From Maricaulis sp. (GTDB lineage: Bacteria > Pseudomonadota > Alphaproteobacteria > Caulobacterales > Maricaulaceae): 64,000 bases of DNA. Shown piece by piece: positions 18,851 to 27,493 of the stretch. Under the pieces are notes generated by a model. It ran no database searches, was not told where the DNA came from, and saw nothing but the letters and a program-made list of their open reading frames with translations. The stretch is from contig NZ_JAEPNI010000001.1 of NCBI RefSeq assembly GCF_017643475.1, positions 1,412,569 through 1,476,568 of the forward strand. The letters run 5' to 3'. The position numbers and the translations under genes are program-made. Every line of letters starts with the position of its first letter. Positions within the stretch are counted from its first letter, which is position 1.

Positions 18851-20461
18851 GTGATGAATACTTCTAAAGGCGCGCTGATTGATTCGGCCCGTGCCGATCT
18901 GGCGGCCCGACGATTCGAGCCCGCACACCGGTCGGCGTTGGCGGTCTTGCAGCAATACGGTGCTGATGCAGAGGCGTTTTTCGTGCTCGCGATGATTGCG
19001 CTCGAGCACGACAATGCGGGCAAGGCTGCGGAGATTCTCGATCGGGCGATCGCGCTGGAACCTGAGGATGCGCGGCTGCACGCTCATCGTGCGCGCTGTC
19101 TTTTAATCATCAATCGTCAGGATCTGGCATGGCCGGCGGTGCGCGAGGCGGCCAAGTGCGGGCCCCGTGATGCGCTAACCTTTGACACGATCGGGGTCGT
19201 GCTGACCCGGTTGGGGGCGCATGCCGAAGCGGTAGAGCTGTTCGAGACGGCTGTTGCGCAGAACCCGGGTGACGCCAATTTCTATTACAATCTGGGAACT
19301 TCGCGGCAGTTTTCGGGGGATTTTGATGGAGCCGCCGAGGCGTATCGACAGGCCATCGCGATCAACCCCGATCTCTTCAAGGCCAGTTCGGCGCTGGTGT
19401 CGCTGGGGCGCAAACACGTCGATGCGGCGCTGGAGAAGACGCTAGAGGCATCAATCGCCAAATCGGCGTCGTCGGAAAGCGATCTGCACTTGGGGCATGC
19501 GCTCGCGCGCATCTGTGAGGATCGCAAGGACTTTGTCGCGGCAATGCAATGGCTGCAGCGGGCCAAGCACAGGAAGTGCGAGGAAACGCGCCACGATGCG
19601 AGAGAGGATTCCCGGGTGTTCGCCGCGGCGGCCAATATGCCTACCCCGCTCCCGGTGAGGGGGGAGGGGAGCGACCGGCCGATCTTCGTCGTCGGAATGC
19701 CGCGGACCGGAACAACGCTCGTGGACCGGATACTGGGCGCGCACAGCGATGTTGAGATGGCTGGCGAGTTGTCCAATTTTTCCATCCAGCTGAAGCGGTT
19801 GGCTCGAACCCCGGGCGGGTTCGTGATGGATGCGCCAACGCTTGAGGCAGGCTGGAATGTTGATTTCCAGGCGCTCGGGCAGGCTTATGAACAAAGTACG
19901 GACAATCTGGTTGGCACAGCGCGCCGCTTCACCGACAAGATGCCGCTCAACTTCATGTTTGCCGGGCATATCCACGCGGCGCTGCCCAATGCGCGGATTG
20001 TCTGCCTGCGGCGCCACCCGCTGGACACCTGCCTCAGCAATTACCGTCAGCTCTTTGCAACCAGTTTTTCCTATTACAATTATGCATATGCGCTGGAACA
20101 TACCGCGCGCTATTTCCTGGAATTTGACCGGCTGATGACGTTTTGGCGTGAACACCTGCCAGCCGATCGTTTCATGGAGATCGGCTATGAGGACATTATC
20201 GCGGATCAGGAAGGCGAAACGCGCCGCTTGCTGGATCATTGCGGATTGGGGTGGGAGGAGGCCTGCCTCGACTTTCACCAGCAGGATGCTGCTGTCGCAA
20301 CCGCGAGCTCGGTTCAGGTGCGTCAGCCGCTCTATTCCTCATCCATCGGACGCTGGAAACATTATCGCGATGCCCTGGAGCCGATGATATCGGTGCTGGA
20401 AGCGGGCGGAGTGATTGATGCCGACGGGGAGTGGCTCAGACCCGTCTGGAAACAGGTGTAG
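18851..20461 (+). CDS. TPR-repeat sulfotransferase
   Basis: A 536-residue two-domain protein. Tetratricopeptide repeats cover about residues 5-260 (several AxxxxxxAxxxxP helices, for example DNAGKAAEILDRAIALEPED). A PAPS-dependent sulfotransferase domain follows from about 277: 5'-phosphosulfate loop FVVGMPRTGTTLVDR, and the 3'-phosphate region CLRRHPLDTCLSNYRQLF. It transfers sulfate from PAPS to an unknown acceptor, protein or glycan. GTG 18851 is spaced 8 bases from GGGAG; ATG 18854 is the alternative start. The domain boundary (19644-19670) contains a GC-rich imperfect palindrome. Confidence 0.9.
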   Translation: MMNTSKGALIDSARADLAARRFEPAHRSALAVLQQYGADAEAFFVLAMIALEHDNAGKAAEILDRAIALEPEDARLHAHRARCLLIINRQDLAWPAVREAAKCGPRDALTFDTIGVVLTRLGAHAEAVELFETAVAQNPGDANFYYNLGTSRQFSGDFDGAAEAYRQAIAINPDLFKASSALVSLGRKHVDAALEKTLEASIAKSASSESDLHLGHALARICEDRKDFVAAMQWLQRAKHRKCEETRHDAREDSRVFAAAANMPTPLPVRGEGSDRPIFVVGMPRTGTTLVDRILGAHSDVEMAGELSNFSIQLKRLARTPGGFVMDAPTLEAGWNVDFQALGQAYEQSTDNLVGTARRFTDKMPLNFMFAGHIHAALPNARIVCLRRHPLDTCLSNYRQLFATSFSYYNYAYALEHTARYFLEFDRLMTFWREHLPADRFMEIGYEDIIADQEGETRRLLDHCGLGWEEACLDFHQQDAAVATASSVQVRQPLYSSSIGRWKHYRDALEPMISVLEAGGVIDADGEWLRPVWKQV

Positions 20462-20501
20462 CGGGGACGCAGGCGCCCCCGCCACTCTTCGACCGGGAGG
20501 G

Positions 20502-21173
20502 TTATCCGCCGAAGCTTTGCGAGACAGAGAAAACGAGCGCGTCACCGAAGAAGTCGGACGTGTCGTGATAGCGCAGGTCCCAGCCCACTCCGAGAGCTTC
20601 ACCAGACAAGCCGAGTTGCCAGTCCTCGTAGTCGGCACCAGCCAGATCATCGAAGGTGCTCGAGCCGAACCGGGCGTCGGCAGTGATGCCTTCGAAAATT
20701 TCGACAGCTGCACCGATCTCCGCGTAGAGGGCTTCGCCTGTGCCGGCGTAGAAATCGTCCGACCAGGACAGTTTGGCATCGATCGTTACTGCACCGAATT
20801 CCCGCGAGCCACCGAAATAGAGCTCCAGGAAGTCCTGGCTGTTGCCACCCAGTTCCGGACTGTCCGGATAGGCGTAGTAGATGGCGCCGGCGTCGAAATC
20901 GAACCCTCCCGCCGCGAAGGTGTATCCGCCGTAGAAATCCATCTCCATCGTGGTGTCGTCACCAAAATCGACGGAAGAGGCCCAGATGCCGCCATAGAAG
21001 CCATCCTTCTCGACGTCGAAGCCGCCGGAGATCGCCGGACCGTCATCGGTCTGTGTGATGCCCCGGAAGATGTAGTTGGTCGTCAGGCCGACATTGCCGG
21101 TGACGTCTCCTGCGCTGGCGATACCGGATACGGTGATGGCCAGAAGGCCTGCTGTTGCGATTTGTTTGATCAT
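20502..21173 (-). CDS. TorF family putative porin (gcw_chp)
   Basis: A 223-residue outer-membrane beta-barrel. Signal peptide ends GIASA-GD; the next residues VTGNVGLTTNYIFRGITQT are the signature of the TorF/TIGR02001 family. Alternating aromatic beta strands continue to the C-terminal SVSQSFGG. Members are inferred small-molecule porins and often lie near nitrogen or transport genes. Here it is followed upstream (minus strand) by the ammonium transporter gene at 21414-22760. Ribosome site AAGGAG precedes ATG 21173. Confidence 0.88.
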   Translation of the reverse strand: MIKQIATAGLLAITVSGIASAGDVTGNVGLTTNYIFRGITQTDDGPAISGGFDVEKDGFYGGIWASSVDFGDDTTMEMDFYGGYTFAAGGFDFDAGAIYYAYPDSPELGGNSQDFLELYFGGSREFGAVTIDAKLSWSDDFYAGTGEALYAEIGAAVEIFEGITADARFGSSTFDDLAGADYEDWQLGLSGEALGVGWDLRYHDTSDFFGDALVFSVSQSFGG

Positions 21174-21219
21174 CCCACTAACTCCTTGTTTTCAAGTACT
21201 TGATCAATTCTCACGGGGA

Positions 21220-21405
21220 TCATTTCGGTGCAGAGACCCGGCCGCCTGGCTTGCGCCGGGCGATTGGGGCTTGCTTGCGAGATGGTCCTGTTGCTGGTGC
21301 CGAGCGGCGGGCCGCGACGGCGGGTTCAGGCGTTGGGTGTTGAACCAGGGCTCTGGTCGTTTCGGCGATGGCCCCGGCGGTCGTCGCCAGGGCCGTGTTC
21401 GCCAT
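21220..21405 (-). CDS. Possible small Ala/Pro/Arg-rich ORF downstream of amt
   Basis: A 61-codon frame that starts 8 bases after the amt stop codon on the same strand. The product is low-complexity (Ala, Pro, Arg and Lys rich, with no hydrophobic segment), so it could be a disordered basic peptide or a chance frame in GC-rich DNA. No ribosome site was seen, and I recognise no family. Listed because its position would allow translational coupling to amt. Confidence 0.2.
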   Translation of the reverse strand: MANTALATTAGAIAETTRALVQHPTPEPAVAARRSAPATGPSRKQAPIARRKPGGRVSAPK

Positions 21406-21413
21406 GGCCTGGA

Positions 21414-22760
21414 TCAGGCCAGAGCCTTGTCCTTTCCCTCGGGAACGAAGACTGCTCCGGCAGCGTGGCCAAGTTCGGACAGGTCGCCGCCCACCGTTTC
21501 CGCGTCAGCAGAGAGGCGGATGCCCAGGGTCAGTTTCAGGCCCAGCCAGACAACAAAGCTGGTGATAAAGACGAAGGCACCGATGGCACCGACACCGACG
21601 GCCTGCCCGTAGAAGCTTGCATCGCCATTGGTCAGTGGTACGGCCATCGTGCCCCAGATGCCGGCAAACAGGTGAACCGGGATGGCGCCGACCACGTCGT
21701 CGATACGCACAGATTCTAGGAATTTGGCGCCGAACGTCGCGATCACAGCGCCCACAGCGCCGATCAGCATGGCTTCGGTGACGGTCGGGGTGAGCGGTTC
21801 TGCCGTGATGGCAACCAGACCGGCCAGTGCGCCGTTGAGGCAATAGGCCAGGTTGGCCTTGCCGCGACCGAGGATCAGCGAGAGGACATAGGCCGTCACA
21901 ACACCGGCGGCGGCTGCCATATTGGTGTTGGCGAAGATCTGCGAGATCGCGACGGCGTCGGCTGCAGAGCCCATGGCCAGTTGCGAGGCTCCGTTGAAGC
22001 CGAACCAGCCGAACCACAGAACGAACGTACCCAGTGTTGCCAGCGGAAGCGAAGAGGGCTGCATGGCTACGGCATCCGGGCCAAAGCGCCCGGAGCGTGC
22101 GCCGATCAGGATAGCCCCGGCCAGTGCCGCCCAGCCGCCAGTGGAATGCACCAGGGTGGAGCCCGCAAAATCGGAGAAGCCAAACTCGCTGTCGAGCCAG
22201 CCAGCGCCCCACTCCCAGGAGCCCTGGATCGGATAGATGAAGCCGGTCAGGACGACCACGAAGATGAAGAAGGAGCCCAGCTTCACCCGCTCGGCGATGG
22301 TTCCGGAGACGATTGAGGCCGCTGTGGCCACGAATACCATCTGGAAGAACCAGTCTGATGCGGCGGCATATCCGGTCGACAGGTCGATGCTATCATCGGC
22401 TGCGACCTCGGACGGGGCCCAGATTTCAGGGATGCCGAAGAAGGGGGTCTGCCCGCCATACATGAGCTGATAGCCCACAAGGTAGAACATGATGCCGGCG
22501 ATCGAGTAGAGCGCGATGTTTTTCAGACAGATCGCTGCGGCGTGTTTGGTGCGTACAAAGCCGACTTCCAGCATGGCAAATCCGGCCGCCATCAACATCA
22601 CCAGGAAGCCACCGATCAGGAAGAGCAGTGTATTGAAAACAAAGGCTGTCTCTTCGGAGACTTCAGCTGCGGCATTGGCCGAGGTCAAAAGACCCATACC
22701 CAGTCCTGCCGCGACAATCACTGCCGCTTTGGTGCGCCAGCTTCTCTTCTTTTCCCACAT
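21414..22760 (-). CDS. amt: Ammonium transporter (Amt)
   Basis: A 448-residue Amt/MEP/Rh channel with a cleavable-looking leader (LLTSANAAAEVS) and eleven expected membrane helices. Family landmarks are present: GFAMLEVGFVRTKHAAAICLKN, DFAGSTLVHSTGGWAALAGA with the first pore His, FGWFGFNGAS, and the late GIWGTMAV region. The start ATG 22760 has GGAGGGTACC immediately upstream; the frame is open to 23237 but that extension is not Amt-like. No glnK/PII gene lies next to it, unlike in many proteobacteria. The C-terminal tail is short. It takes up ammonium at the inner membrane, normally under nitrogen control. Confidence 0.95.
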   Translation of the reverse strand: MWEKKRSWRTKAAVIVAAGLGMGLLTSANAAAEVSEETAFVFNTLLFLIGGFLVMLMAAGFAMLEVGFVRTKHAAAICLKNIALYSIAGIMFYLVGYQLMYGGQTPFFGIPEIWAPSEVAADDSIDLSTGYAAASDWFFQMVFVATAASIVSGTIAERVKLGSFFIFVVVLTGFIYPIQGSWEWGAGWLDSEFGFSDFAGSTLVHSTGGWAALAGAILIGARSGRFGPDAVAMQPSSLPLATLGTFVLWFGWFGFNGASQLAMGSAADAVAISQIFANTNMAAAAGVVTAYVLSLILGRGKANLAYCLNGALAGLVAITAEPLTPTVTEAMLIGAVGAVIATFGAKFLESVRIDDVVGAIPVHLFAGIWGTMAVPLTNGDASFYGQAVGVGAIGAFVFITSFVVWLGLKLTLGIRLSADAETVGGDLSELGHAAGAVFVPEGKDKALA

Positions 22761-23352
22761 GGTACCCTCCATAGTCTTGCGGGTGCAGCGCAGGGCGCTG
22801 CGTCTCTGGGACACGGCAATGCCGGCCCGTGTGCGGAGCTGGGTTTTGTGAAGCCGGGCTTGTCCCGGAGCATCGTCGCCAAAACCGCAGCCAAAACGTC
22901 TGCGGCGGGGTCGTCGGATGGATCTGTGTGCGGGTCTGTCGCCCTGGTTTCGCCTTATGGCGTTTAGCGGTGTCTTGCCGATGATCGGTGAAAAGGCCGG
23001 CGTCGGCCGCCGCCAGCAGTCACAGATCGCGGTCCCGACAAGACACCGCGTCTTCAGTGGGGTTTCGCCGGACAAAATCGTCAAGCAAGCGTTAAGTTTT
23101 ATTCCGGGCAGGTTCGAAACTGCACGCCGATGAAGCAAGCTTGCTCGCATCTGCAGCAAAAAATTTGCACATGCGAAGTGGAAAGCCTTCGGGCGCGAAA
23201 TAAATATGCCCGTGCAAACAGCTTGCTCGAAAGGCACTGCGGCTCTCGACAGCTGCCGGAGCGGTGGCTAACGTCCACCTGAACACTGTTCACTAGACGA
23301 GCGGCGCAAAGCCGCCTGACATTTGGTCGATATACTCAAAAAGGGGAGAGAA
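22761..23352. other. Intergenic region between amt and the nitronate monooxygenase gene
   Basis: About 590 bases with divergent flanking genes, so it should hold two promoters. I searched both strands by eye for a sigma-54 element (GG-N10-GC) for amt and found no convincing one. The open frames here are short, and none has a ribosome site plus recognisable protein sequence. A local dyad GGCCGG-CGT-CGGCC (near 22997-23010) is the only small structure noted. Confidence 0.5.
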
Positions 23353-24315
23353 ATGGCCGAACCCGATATCCTGAAAGGCAAGCTGCGCATTCCGGTGATT
23401 GGCGCGCCGCTTTTCATCATCTCCAATCCGGACCTGGTCATCGCTCAGTGCAAGGCCGGGATTGTCGGGTCGTTCCCGTCGCTGAATGCGCGCCCGGTCA
23501 GCCAGCTGGATGAATGGCTCGACCAGATCACGTCCGAGCTGGACAGCTATAACCGTGCCAATCCGGACAAGCCGGCTGCGCCTTTCGCCGTGAATCAGAT
23601 CGTGCATCGCTCCAATAATCGCCTCGAAGAGGACATGGCGCTGTGCGAGAAATACAAGGTCCCGGTTGTGATTTGTTCGCTCGGCGCCCAGGAGTCCGTC
23701 TACAAGGCGGTCGATAACTGGGGTGGTATCACGCTGCATGACGTCATCAACCAGCGCTTCGCCCACAAGGCGATCGACAAGGGCGCAACGGGCCTGATCT
23801 GCGTTTCCGCAGGAGCGGGTGGCCATGCCGGTGCGCTCTCACCCTATGGCTTCATTGCCGAGACCCGCGAATGGTTTGACGGACCGATCCTGTGTTCCGG
23901 TTCGATCTCGACGGGTGGCGGTGTGCTCGCAGCCCAGGCCATGGGCGCCGACTACGCCTACATCGGTTCTGCCTTCATCGCGACCAAGGAGGCGCGCGCC
24001 GAAGAGGCGTACAAGCAGGGCATTGTCGACGGCAGGGCCGAGGACATCGTCTACACCAACCTCTTCACCGGTGTGCACGGCAATTATCTGCGCAAATCGA
24101 TCGAAGAAGCGGGTCTGGATCCCGACAATCTGCCGGAAAGTGACCCGTCAGCGATGAATTTCGGTTCCGGCGGTAGTTCCGACGCCAAGGCCTGGAAAGA
24201 CATCTGGGGGTCCGGCCAGGGCATCGGCTCGGTCAAGGCCATCCAGAGCGCCGGCGAATACATCGACCAGCTGGCGGCGGAGTATGAGGCGACCAAGGCG
24301 CGGCTTTGTAGCTAG
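23353..24315 (+). CDS. Nitronate monooxygenase / 2-nitropropane dioxygenase family
   Basis: A 320-residue FMN-dependent TIM-barrel enzyme. The start ATG 23353 follows AAGGGGAGAG. Family features are GAPLFIISNPDLVIAQCKAGIVGSFPSLNAR at the N-terminus, the FMN-phosphate motif CVSAGAGGHAG with the putative catalytic His near residue 157, and SGSISTGGGVLAAQAMGADYAYIGSAF. Such enzymes oxidise alkyl nitronates such as propionate-3-nitronate, a plant and fungal toxin; some relatives act as enoyl reductases, so the exact substrate is open. Confidence 0.88.
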   Translation: MAEPDILKGKLRIPVIGAPLFIISNPDLVIAQCKAGIVGSFPSLNARPVSQLDEWLDQITSELDSYNRANPDKPAAPFAVNQIVHRSNNRLEEDMALCEKYKVPVVICSLGAQESVYKAVDNWGGITLHDVINQRFAHKAIDKGATGLICVSAGAGGHAGALSPYGFIAETREWFDGPILCSGSISTGGGVLAAQAMGADYAYIGSAFIATKEARAEEAYKQGIVDGRAEDIVYTNLFTGVHGNYLRKSIEEAGLDPDNLPESDPSAMNFGSGGSSDAKAWKDIWGSGQGIGSVKAIQSAGEYIDQLAAEYEATKARLCS

Positions 24316-24320
24316 TGCCG

Positions 24321-24740
24321 TCAATGCTCCCCCGAGCATTTGCCGTGATCGCCCAGGCTCGCCATGATCTGGCACTGGGCGATTGCGCCGCCCTTGCATG
24401 ATGAGATCATGCGTTCCAGTTCCTCTTCCAGCGCTCGCAACTGGCGGATGCGGTCGCGAACCTCTTGCAGGTGACTCGTGGCAAGACGATCCGCTGTCGC
24501 GCAGTCATTGCCGGGCTGTTGCTGTAGCCGGATGAGGCCGCGCACGCTGTCGACCGGGAAGCCGAGATCGCGGGCGTGGCGAATGAAGCGCAGCTGGTCG
24601 ATACGCGCTTCATCATAAACGCGGCGCCCGCTGGCCGTGCGGTCCGGTTCGGGCATCAACCCGTTCTCTTCGTAGAACCGGATCGTTGTCACCTTTACCC
24701 CGGACATTTCACTGGCGCGCCCGATCGAGTGGAAGTTCAT
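24321..24740 (-). CDS. MerR family heavy-metal regulator
   Basis: A 139-residue MerR protein: winged HTH at residues 5-40 (SIGRASEMSGVKVTTIRFYEENGL), a long dimerisation helix (about 75-112) and a C-terminal metal loop with Cys80, Cys115, Cys123, His132, Cys135 and His139. This layout resembles CadR/ZntR/PbrR-type sensors of divalent soft metals. It is divergent from a CDF-type cation transporter gene, with a perfect MerR-type operator between them, so it very probably activates that transporter on metal binding. Which metal (Zn, Cd, Co, Pb) is not decided by sequence. Confidence 0.92.
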   Translation of the reverse strand: MNFHSIGRASEMSGVKVTTIRFYEENGLMPEPDRTASGRRVYDEARIDQLRFIRHARDLGFPVDSVRGLIRLQQQPGNDCATADRLATSHLQEVRDRIRQLRALEEELERMISSCKGGAIAQCQIMASLGDHGKCSGEH

Positions 24741-24752
24741 GACTTTTTCCGC

Positions 24753-24783
24753 TTGCTTCTACAGTGACTGTAGAAATTACATT
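24753..24783 (+). promoter_or_regulatory. MerR-type operator-promoter of the CDF transporter
   Basis: A perfect dyad ttctacagtgactgtagaa (24757-24775) sits between a -35 TTGCTT (24753-24758) and a -10 TACATT (24778-24783). The spacer is 19 bases, the long spacing typical of MerR-activated promoters, where the regulator untwists the DNA. It faces the transporter start at 24810. Confidence 0.88.
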
Positions 24784-24809
24784 CACTGACAGCAAGGGAG
24801 ACTGATTCC

Positions 24810-25445
24810 ATGGATTGCTGTTCCAACCAGCCCAAATTCGACGGAACATCCAAAGCCTACCGACGCGCCTTGATTGCCGTGATCGTCATCAACGCGGTCA
24901 TGTTCTTTGTCGAGGCCGGTGCCGGAGTGGGTTCCGGGTCCGAAGCCCTGAAGGCGGATGCCCTGGATTTCGCGGGCGATGCTCTGACCTATACGATCAG
25001 CCTCGCGGTGATCGGCAGCTCCCTGGCCCTGAGGGCCAAAGCTGCGATGTTCAAGGGCGTCTTCCTTGGCGCGACCGCCGCAGCGGTACTTGCTATGGCC
25101 GTCATTGACGTTTTTGCCGGTGAATTGCCCTCTGCGCCGACCATGGGCTGGATCGGAACCCTGGCGCTTGTGGCCAATCTGGTGTCGGTGCTGATCCTGC
25201 TGCGCTGGCGCGATGGTGATGCCAATGTCCGCTCGGTCTGGCTGTGCTCTCGCAATGACGCCATCGGCAATGTCGGGGTGGTGATTGCCGGTTTCCTGGT
25301 TTTCGCCCTGCAGTCGCGTTTTCCCGATCTCATCCTCGCCGTGTTGATGGCGGGTCTTTTCCTGCGCTCGGCGGTGAGCATCATCAAACAGGCAAGAGCG
25401 GAAATGGCCGAGGAGGCCGTGTCGAACCGTTGCGGTGCGACCTAG
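24810..25445 (+). CDS. Cation diffusion facilitator-like metal exporter
   Basis: A 211-residue inner-membrane protein with six predicted helices and none of the cytoplasmic C-terminal domain of full CDF proteins. Putative metal-site residues lie in helix 2 (ADALDFAGD) and helix 5 (RNDAIGN); the N-terminus begins MDCCS and the C-terminus has one more Cys, possible metal-loading ligands. The gene is read from a MerR-type promoter and is divergent from the MerR gene, a normal metal-efflux module. Substrate likely Zn, Cd or Co by family. Its TAG stop shares a CTAG with the convergent HAD gene. Confidence 0.87.
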   Translation: MDCCSNQPKFDGTSKAYRRALIAVIVINAVMFFVEAGAGVGSGSEALKADALDFAGDALTYTISLAVIGSSLALRAKAAMFKGVFLGATAAAVLAMAVIDVFAGELPSAPTMGWIGTLALVANLVSVLILLRWRDGDANVRSVWLCSRNDAIGNVGVVIAGFLVFALQSRFPDLILAVLMAGLFLRSAVSIIKQARAEMAEEAVSNRCGAT

Positions 25446-26101
25446 CTGGCGCGAACGCCCGCGGCCTGATTGTTCACACACCCGTTCAGCTGGGTGCGGC
25501 AGTCGAGGAGATAGTCCGGCCCGTTGTCGGAGAGTATCTGCGGGGTTGCGAACCCCCAGTCGACAGCTGCCGCCGAACATCCGGCTTCGCGGGCAGCCTC
25601 GATGTCGCGGACTTCGTCGCCGACACACAGGGTGCGTTCGGCCGTGGTGCCGGCTTTCTTGATGACCTTGCGGAAGACGGGCGCCTTGCCAAACAGGGCG
25701 GCGCCGCAGGCGAACTGGCTGAAGAGGGCGGTCAATTCAGGTCCGAGAACTTCCTTGACGGCGACTTCGCCATTGGAGCTGACCACGGCGAGCGTGACGC
25801 CCTGAGCATGCAAGGCATGCAGGGCATCGGAAATACCGTCAAAGAGGTGGATCTTGTCGACATTCTCCGCGGCCCGGGCGCGGACATCTGCGGCGATGAA
25901 GGGCAGTTTCCACGCCGGGATCTGAAGCTCGTCCATGATCGCCTTGGGCGCTAGACCACGCAGCCGTTCGGCCTTTTCCTCACAGATCGGCGGCAGGCCG
26001 TGCTTGTCGACCACGTCAGCCAGTGCCGTGCGGAACCAGGTCAGGCTGTCGGCCAGAGTGCCGTCAAAGTCGAATATCACCAGGTCATAACGTCGAGTCA
26101 C
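25442..26101 (-). CDS. HAD superfamily phosphatase (phosphoglycolate phosphatase-like)
   Basis: A 219-residue haloacid dehalogenase-like hydrolase starting at GTG 26101. Motif I is IFDFDGTLADS (nucleophile and acid/base Asp), motif II VVSSNGE, the Lys of motif III is in the FGKAPVFRKVIKKAG region, and motif IV is CVGDEVRDIEAAREAG. The small helical cap between motifs I and II places it in subfamily I (Gph-like). It hydrolyses a small phosphate ester; the substrate is unknown. It overlaps the transporter gene tail-to-tail by 4 bases. Confidence 0.87.
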   Translation of the reverse strand: MTRRYDLVIFDFDGTLADSLTWFRTALADVVDKHGLPPICEEKAERLRGLAPKAIMDELQIPAWKLPFIAADVRARAAENVDKIHLFDGISDALHALHAQGVTLAVVSSNGEVAVKEVLGPELTALFSQFACGAALFGKAPVFRKVIKKAGTTAERTLCVGDEVRDIEAAREAGCSAAAVDWGFATPQILSDNGPDYLLDCRTQLNGCVNNQAAGVRAS

Positions 26102-26130
26102 GAATCGGCCCCGTTGCCGCAGATAACGAA

Positions 26131-26154
26131 GAGGCCGGTTTTTAGACCGGCCTC
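26131..26154 (-). terminator. Hairpin between ald and the HAD gene
   Basis: Inverted repeat GAGGCCGGT / ACCGGCCTC with a 6-base loop, 36 bases past the ald stop on the minus strand. The following minus-strand bases (TTCGTTATC) are a weak U tract, so termination may be partial. Confidence 0.6.
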
Positions 26155-26189
26155 GTAACGCTTTTATGATTCTCTTGCGCGTTGCACCC

Positions 26190-27308
26190 CTAAATCGAGG
26201 TCAGCCATTCTGGTTTGACGTAGGGTAGGTCGAGATCGTCAGCGACGGACTTGTAGGTGATCTCGCCGCCAGAGACGTTCAGGCCTCGGGCCAGGTTGGC
26301 GTCGTCATTGAGCGCTTTCTCGACACCCTTGTTCGCGATCGCGATGGCGAAGGGAAGGGTGGCGTTGTTCAGCGCGAAGGCAGAGGTGCGCGCATAGGCG
26401 CCCGGCATGTTGGCGACACAGTAGTGAACGACACCGTCGACGACATAGGTCGGATCGTCATGCGTGGTGGCCTTGGAGGTCTCGAAACAACCACCCTGGT
26501 CGATAGCGATGTCAACCAGAACCGCGCCGTCCTTCATATTGGCCAGCATGGCCTTGGAGACCAGCTTCGGTGCAGCTGCGCCCGGGATCAGAACCGCGCC
26601 GATGACGACATCGGCTTCACGCACGGCCGCGTCGAGTGCAGCCTGGGTGGAGTAGGCGGTTTTCACGGCACCGGCAAACTGGACGTCGAGCTCGGCCAGG
26701 CGGGCGTTGGAGCGGTCAAAGACCGTGACGTCGGCGCGCGCACCGATCGCCATTTCTGCCGCGTGCGTTCCGGCTACACCGCCACCGATGATGACGATCT
26801 TGGCCGGCAGGACGCCCGGTACGCCACCGAGCATCAGGCCGAGACCGCCCTGGGCCTTCTGCAGGCAATGCGCAGCGACAGAGACGGACATACGACCGGC
26901 AACCTGTGACATCGGGGTGAGCAGGGGCAGGCGGCCCTCATTGTCCGTTACGGTCTCATAGGCGATCGCCGTACAGCCGGACTTGCGCAGGCCTTCTGCC
27001 TGGACCGGATCGGGTGCCAGGTGGAGATAGGTGTAGAGGATGTGGTGCGGCTTGAGCATCGCCGTTTCGACCGGCTGGGGCTCTTTAACCTTGACGATCA
27101 TCTCTGCGGCTTCGAACACGGCAGCAGCGTCCGGCAGGATGGAGGCTCCCGCATCGACATAGTCCTGGTCCGAGCAGCCAATGCCCAGGCCTGCGGTGGT
27201 TTCAACAACAACCTCGTGACCATGGCCGACCAGTTCGGCGACCGAATTTGGCGTCAGGCCGACACGATATTCACGAACCTTGATTTCCTTGGGAACACCG
27301 ATGCGCAT
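26190..27308 (-). CDS. ald: Alanine dehydrogenase
   Basis: A 372-residue NAD-dependent enzyme that converts L-alanine to pyruvate and ammonia; length matches the family. Substrate and catalytic motifs are visible: MRIGVPKEIKVREYRVGLTP, KVKEPQ (Lys), LYTYLHLAPDP (His), the Rossmann loop IIGGGVAGTHAAEMAIGARADVTVFD, and VLVDIAIDQGGCFETS. The ATG at 27308 follows GGGAGAAAATC; the open frame upstream to 27425 is not family-like. It is divergent from an Lrp/AsnC gene at 27494, the usual regulator of ald, suggesting alanine-inducible catabolism. Confidence 0.96.
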   Translation of the reverse strand: MRIGVPKEIKVREYRVGLTPNSVAELVGHGHEVVVETTAGLGIGCSDQDYVDAGASILPDAAAVFEAAEMIVKVKEPQPVETAMLKPHHILYTYLHLAPDPVQAEGLRKSGCTAIAYETVTDNEGRLPLLTPMSQVAGRMSVSVAAHCLQKAQGGLGLMLGGVPGVLPAKIVIIGGGVAGTHAAEMAIGARADVTVFDRSNARLAELDVQFAGAVKTAYSTQAALDAAVREADVVIGAVLIPGAAAPKLVSKAMLANMKDGAVLVDIAIDQGGCFETSKATTHDDPTYVVDGVVHYCVANMPGAYARTSAFALNNATLPFAIAIANKGVEKALNDDANLARGLNVSGGEITYKSVADDLDLPYVKPEWLTSI

Positions 27309-27493
27309 GATTTTCTCCCGCTCTCTTTCTTCATTCCGGCTGGATCTGCGAAATTGTGCAAATAACCGGGCCGATTTCGAAATATTTTGACTTTCTGACG
27401 AGTGTGGGCGAAGAATGCTGCGCACATCTCAAATTTGGCGGTGATATATACGAACATCACTGTCTTTGCCAGCAAGTTTTCTCCGAGGGTCTA

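Noticed and set aside
22761..23352. A sigma-54 promoter for amt
   Set aside because: No GG-N10-GC element with the flanking consensus could be placed in the 592-bp region.
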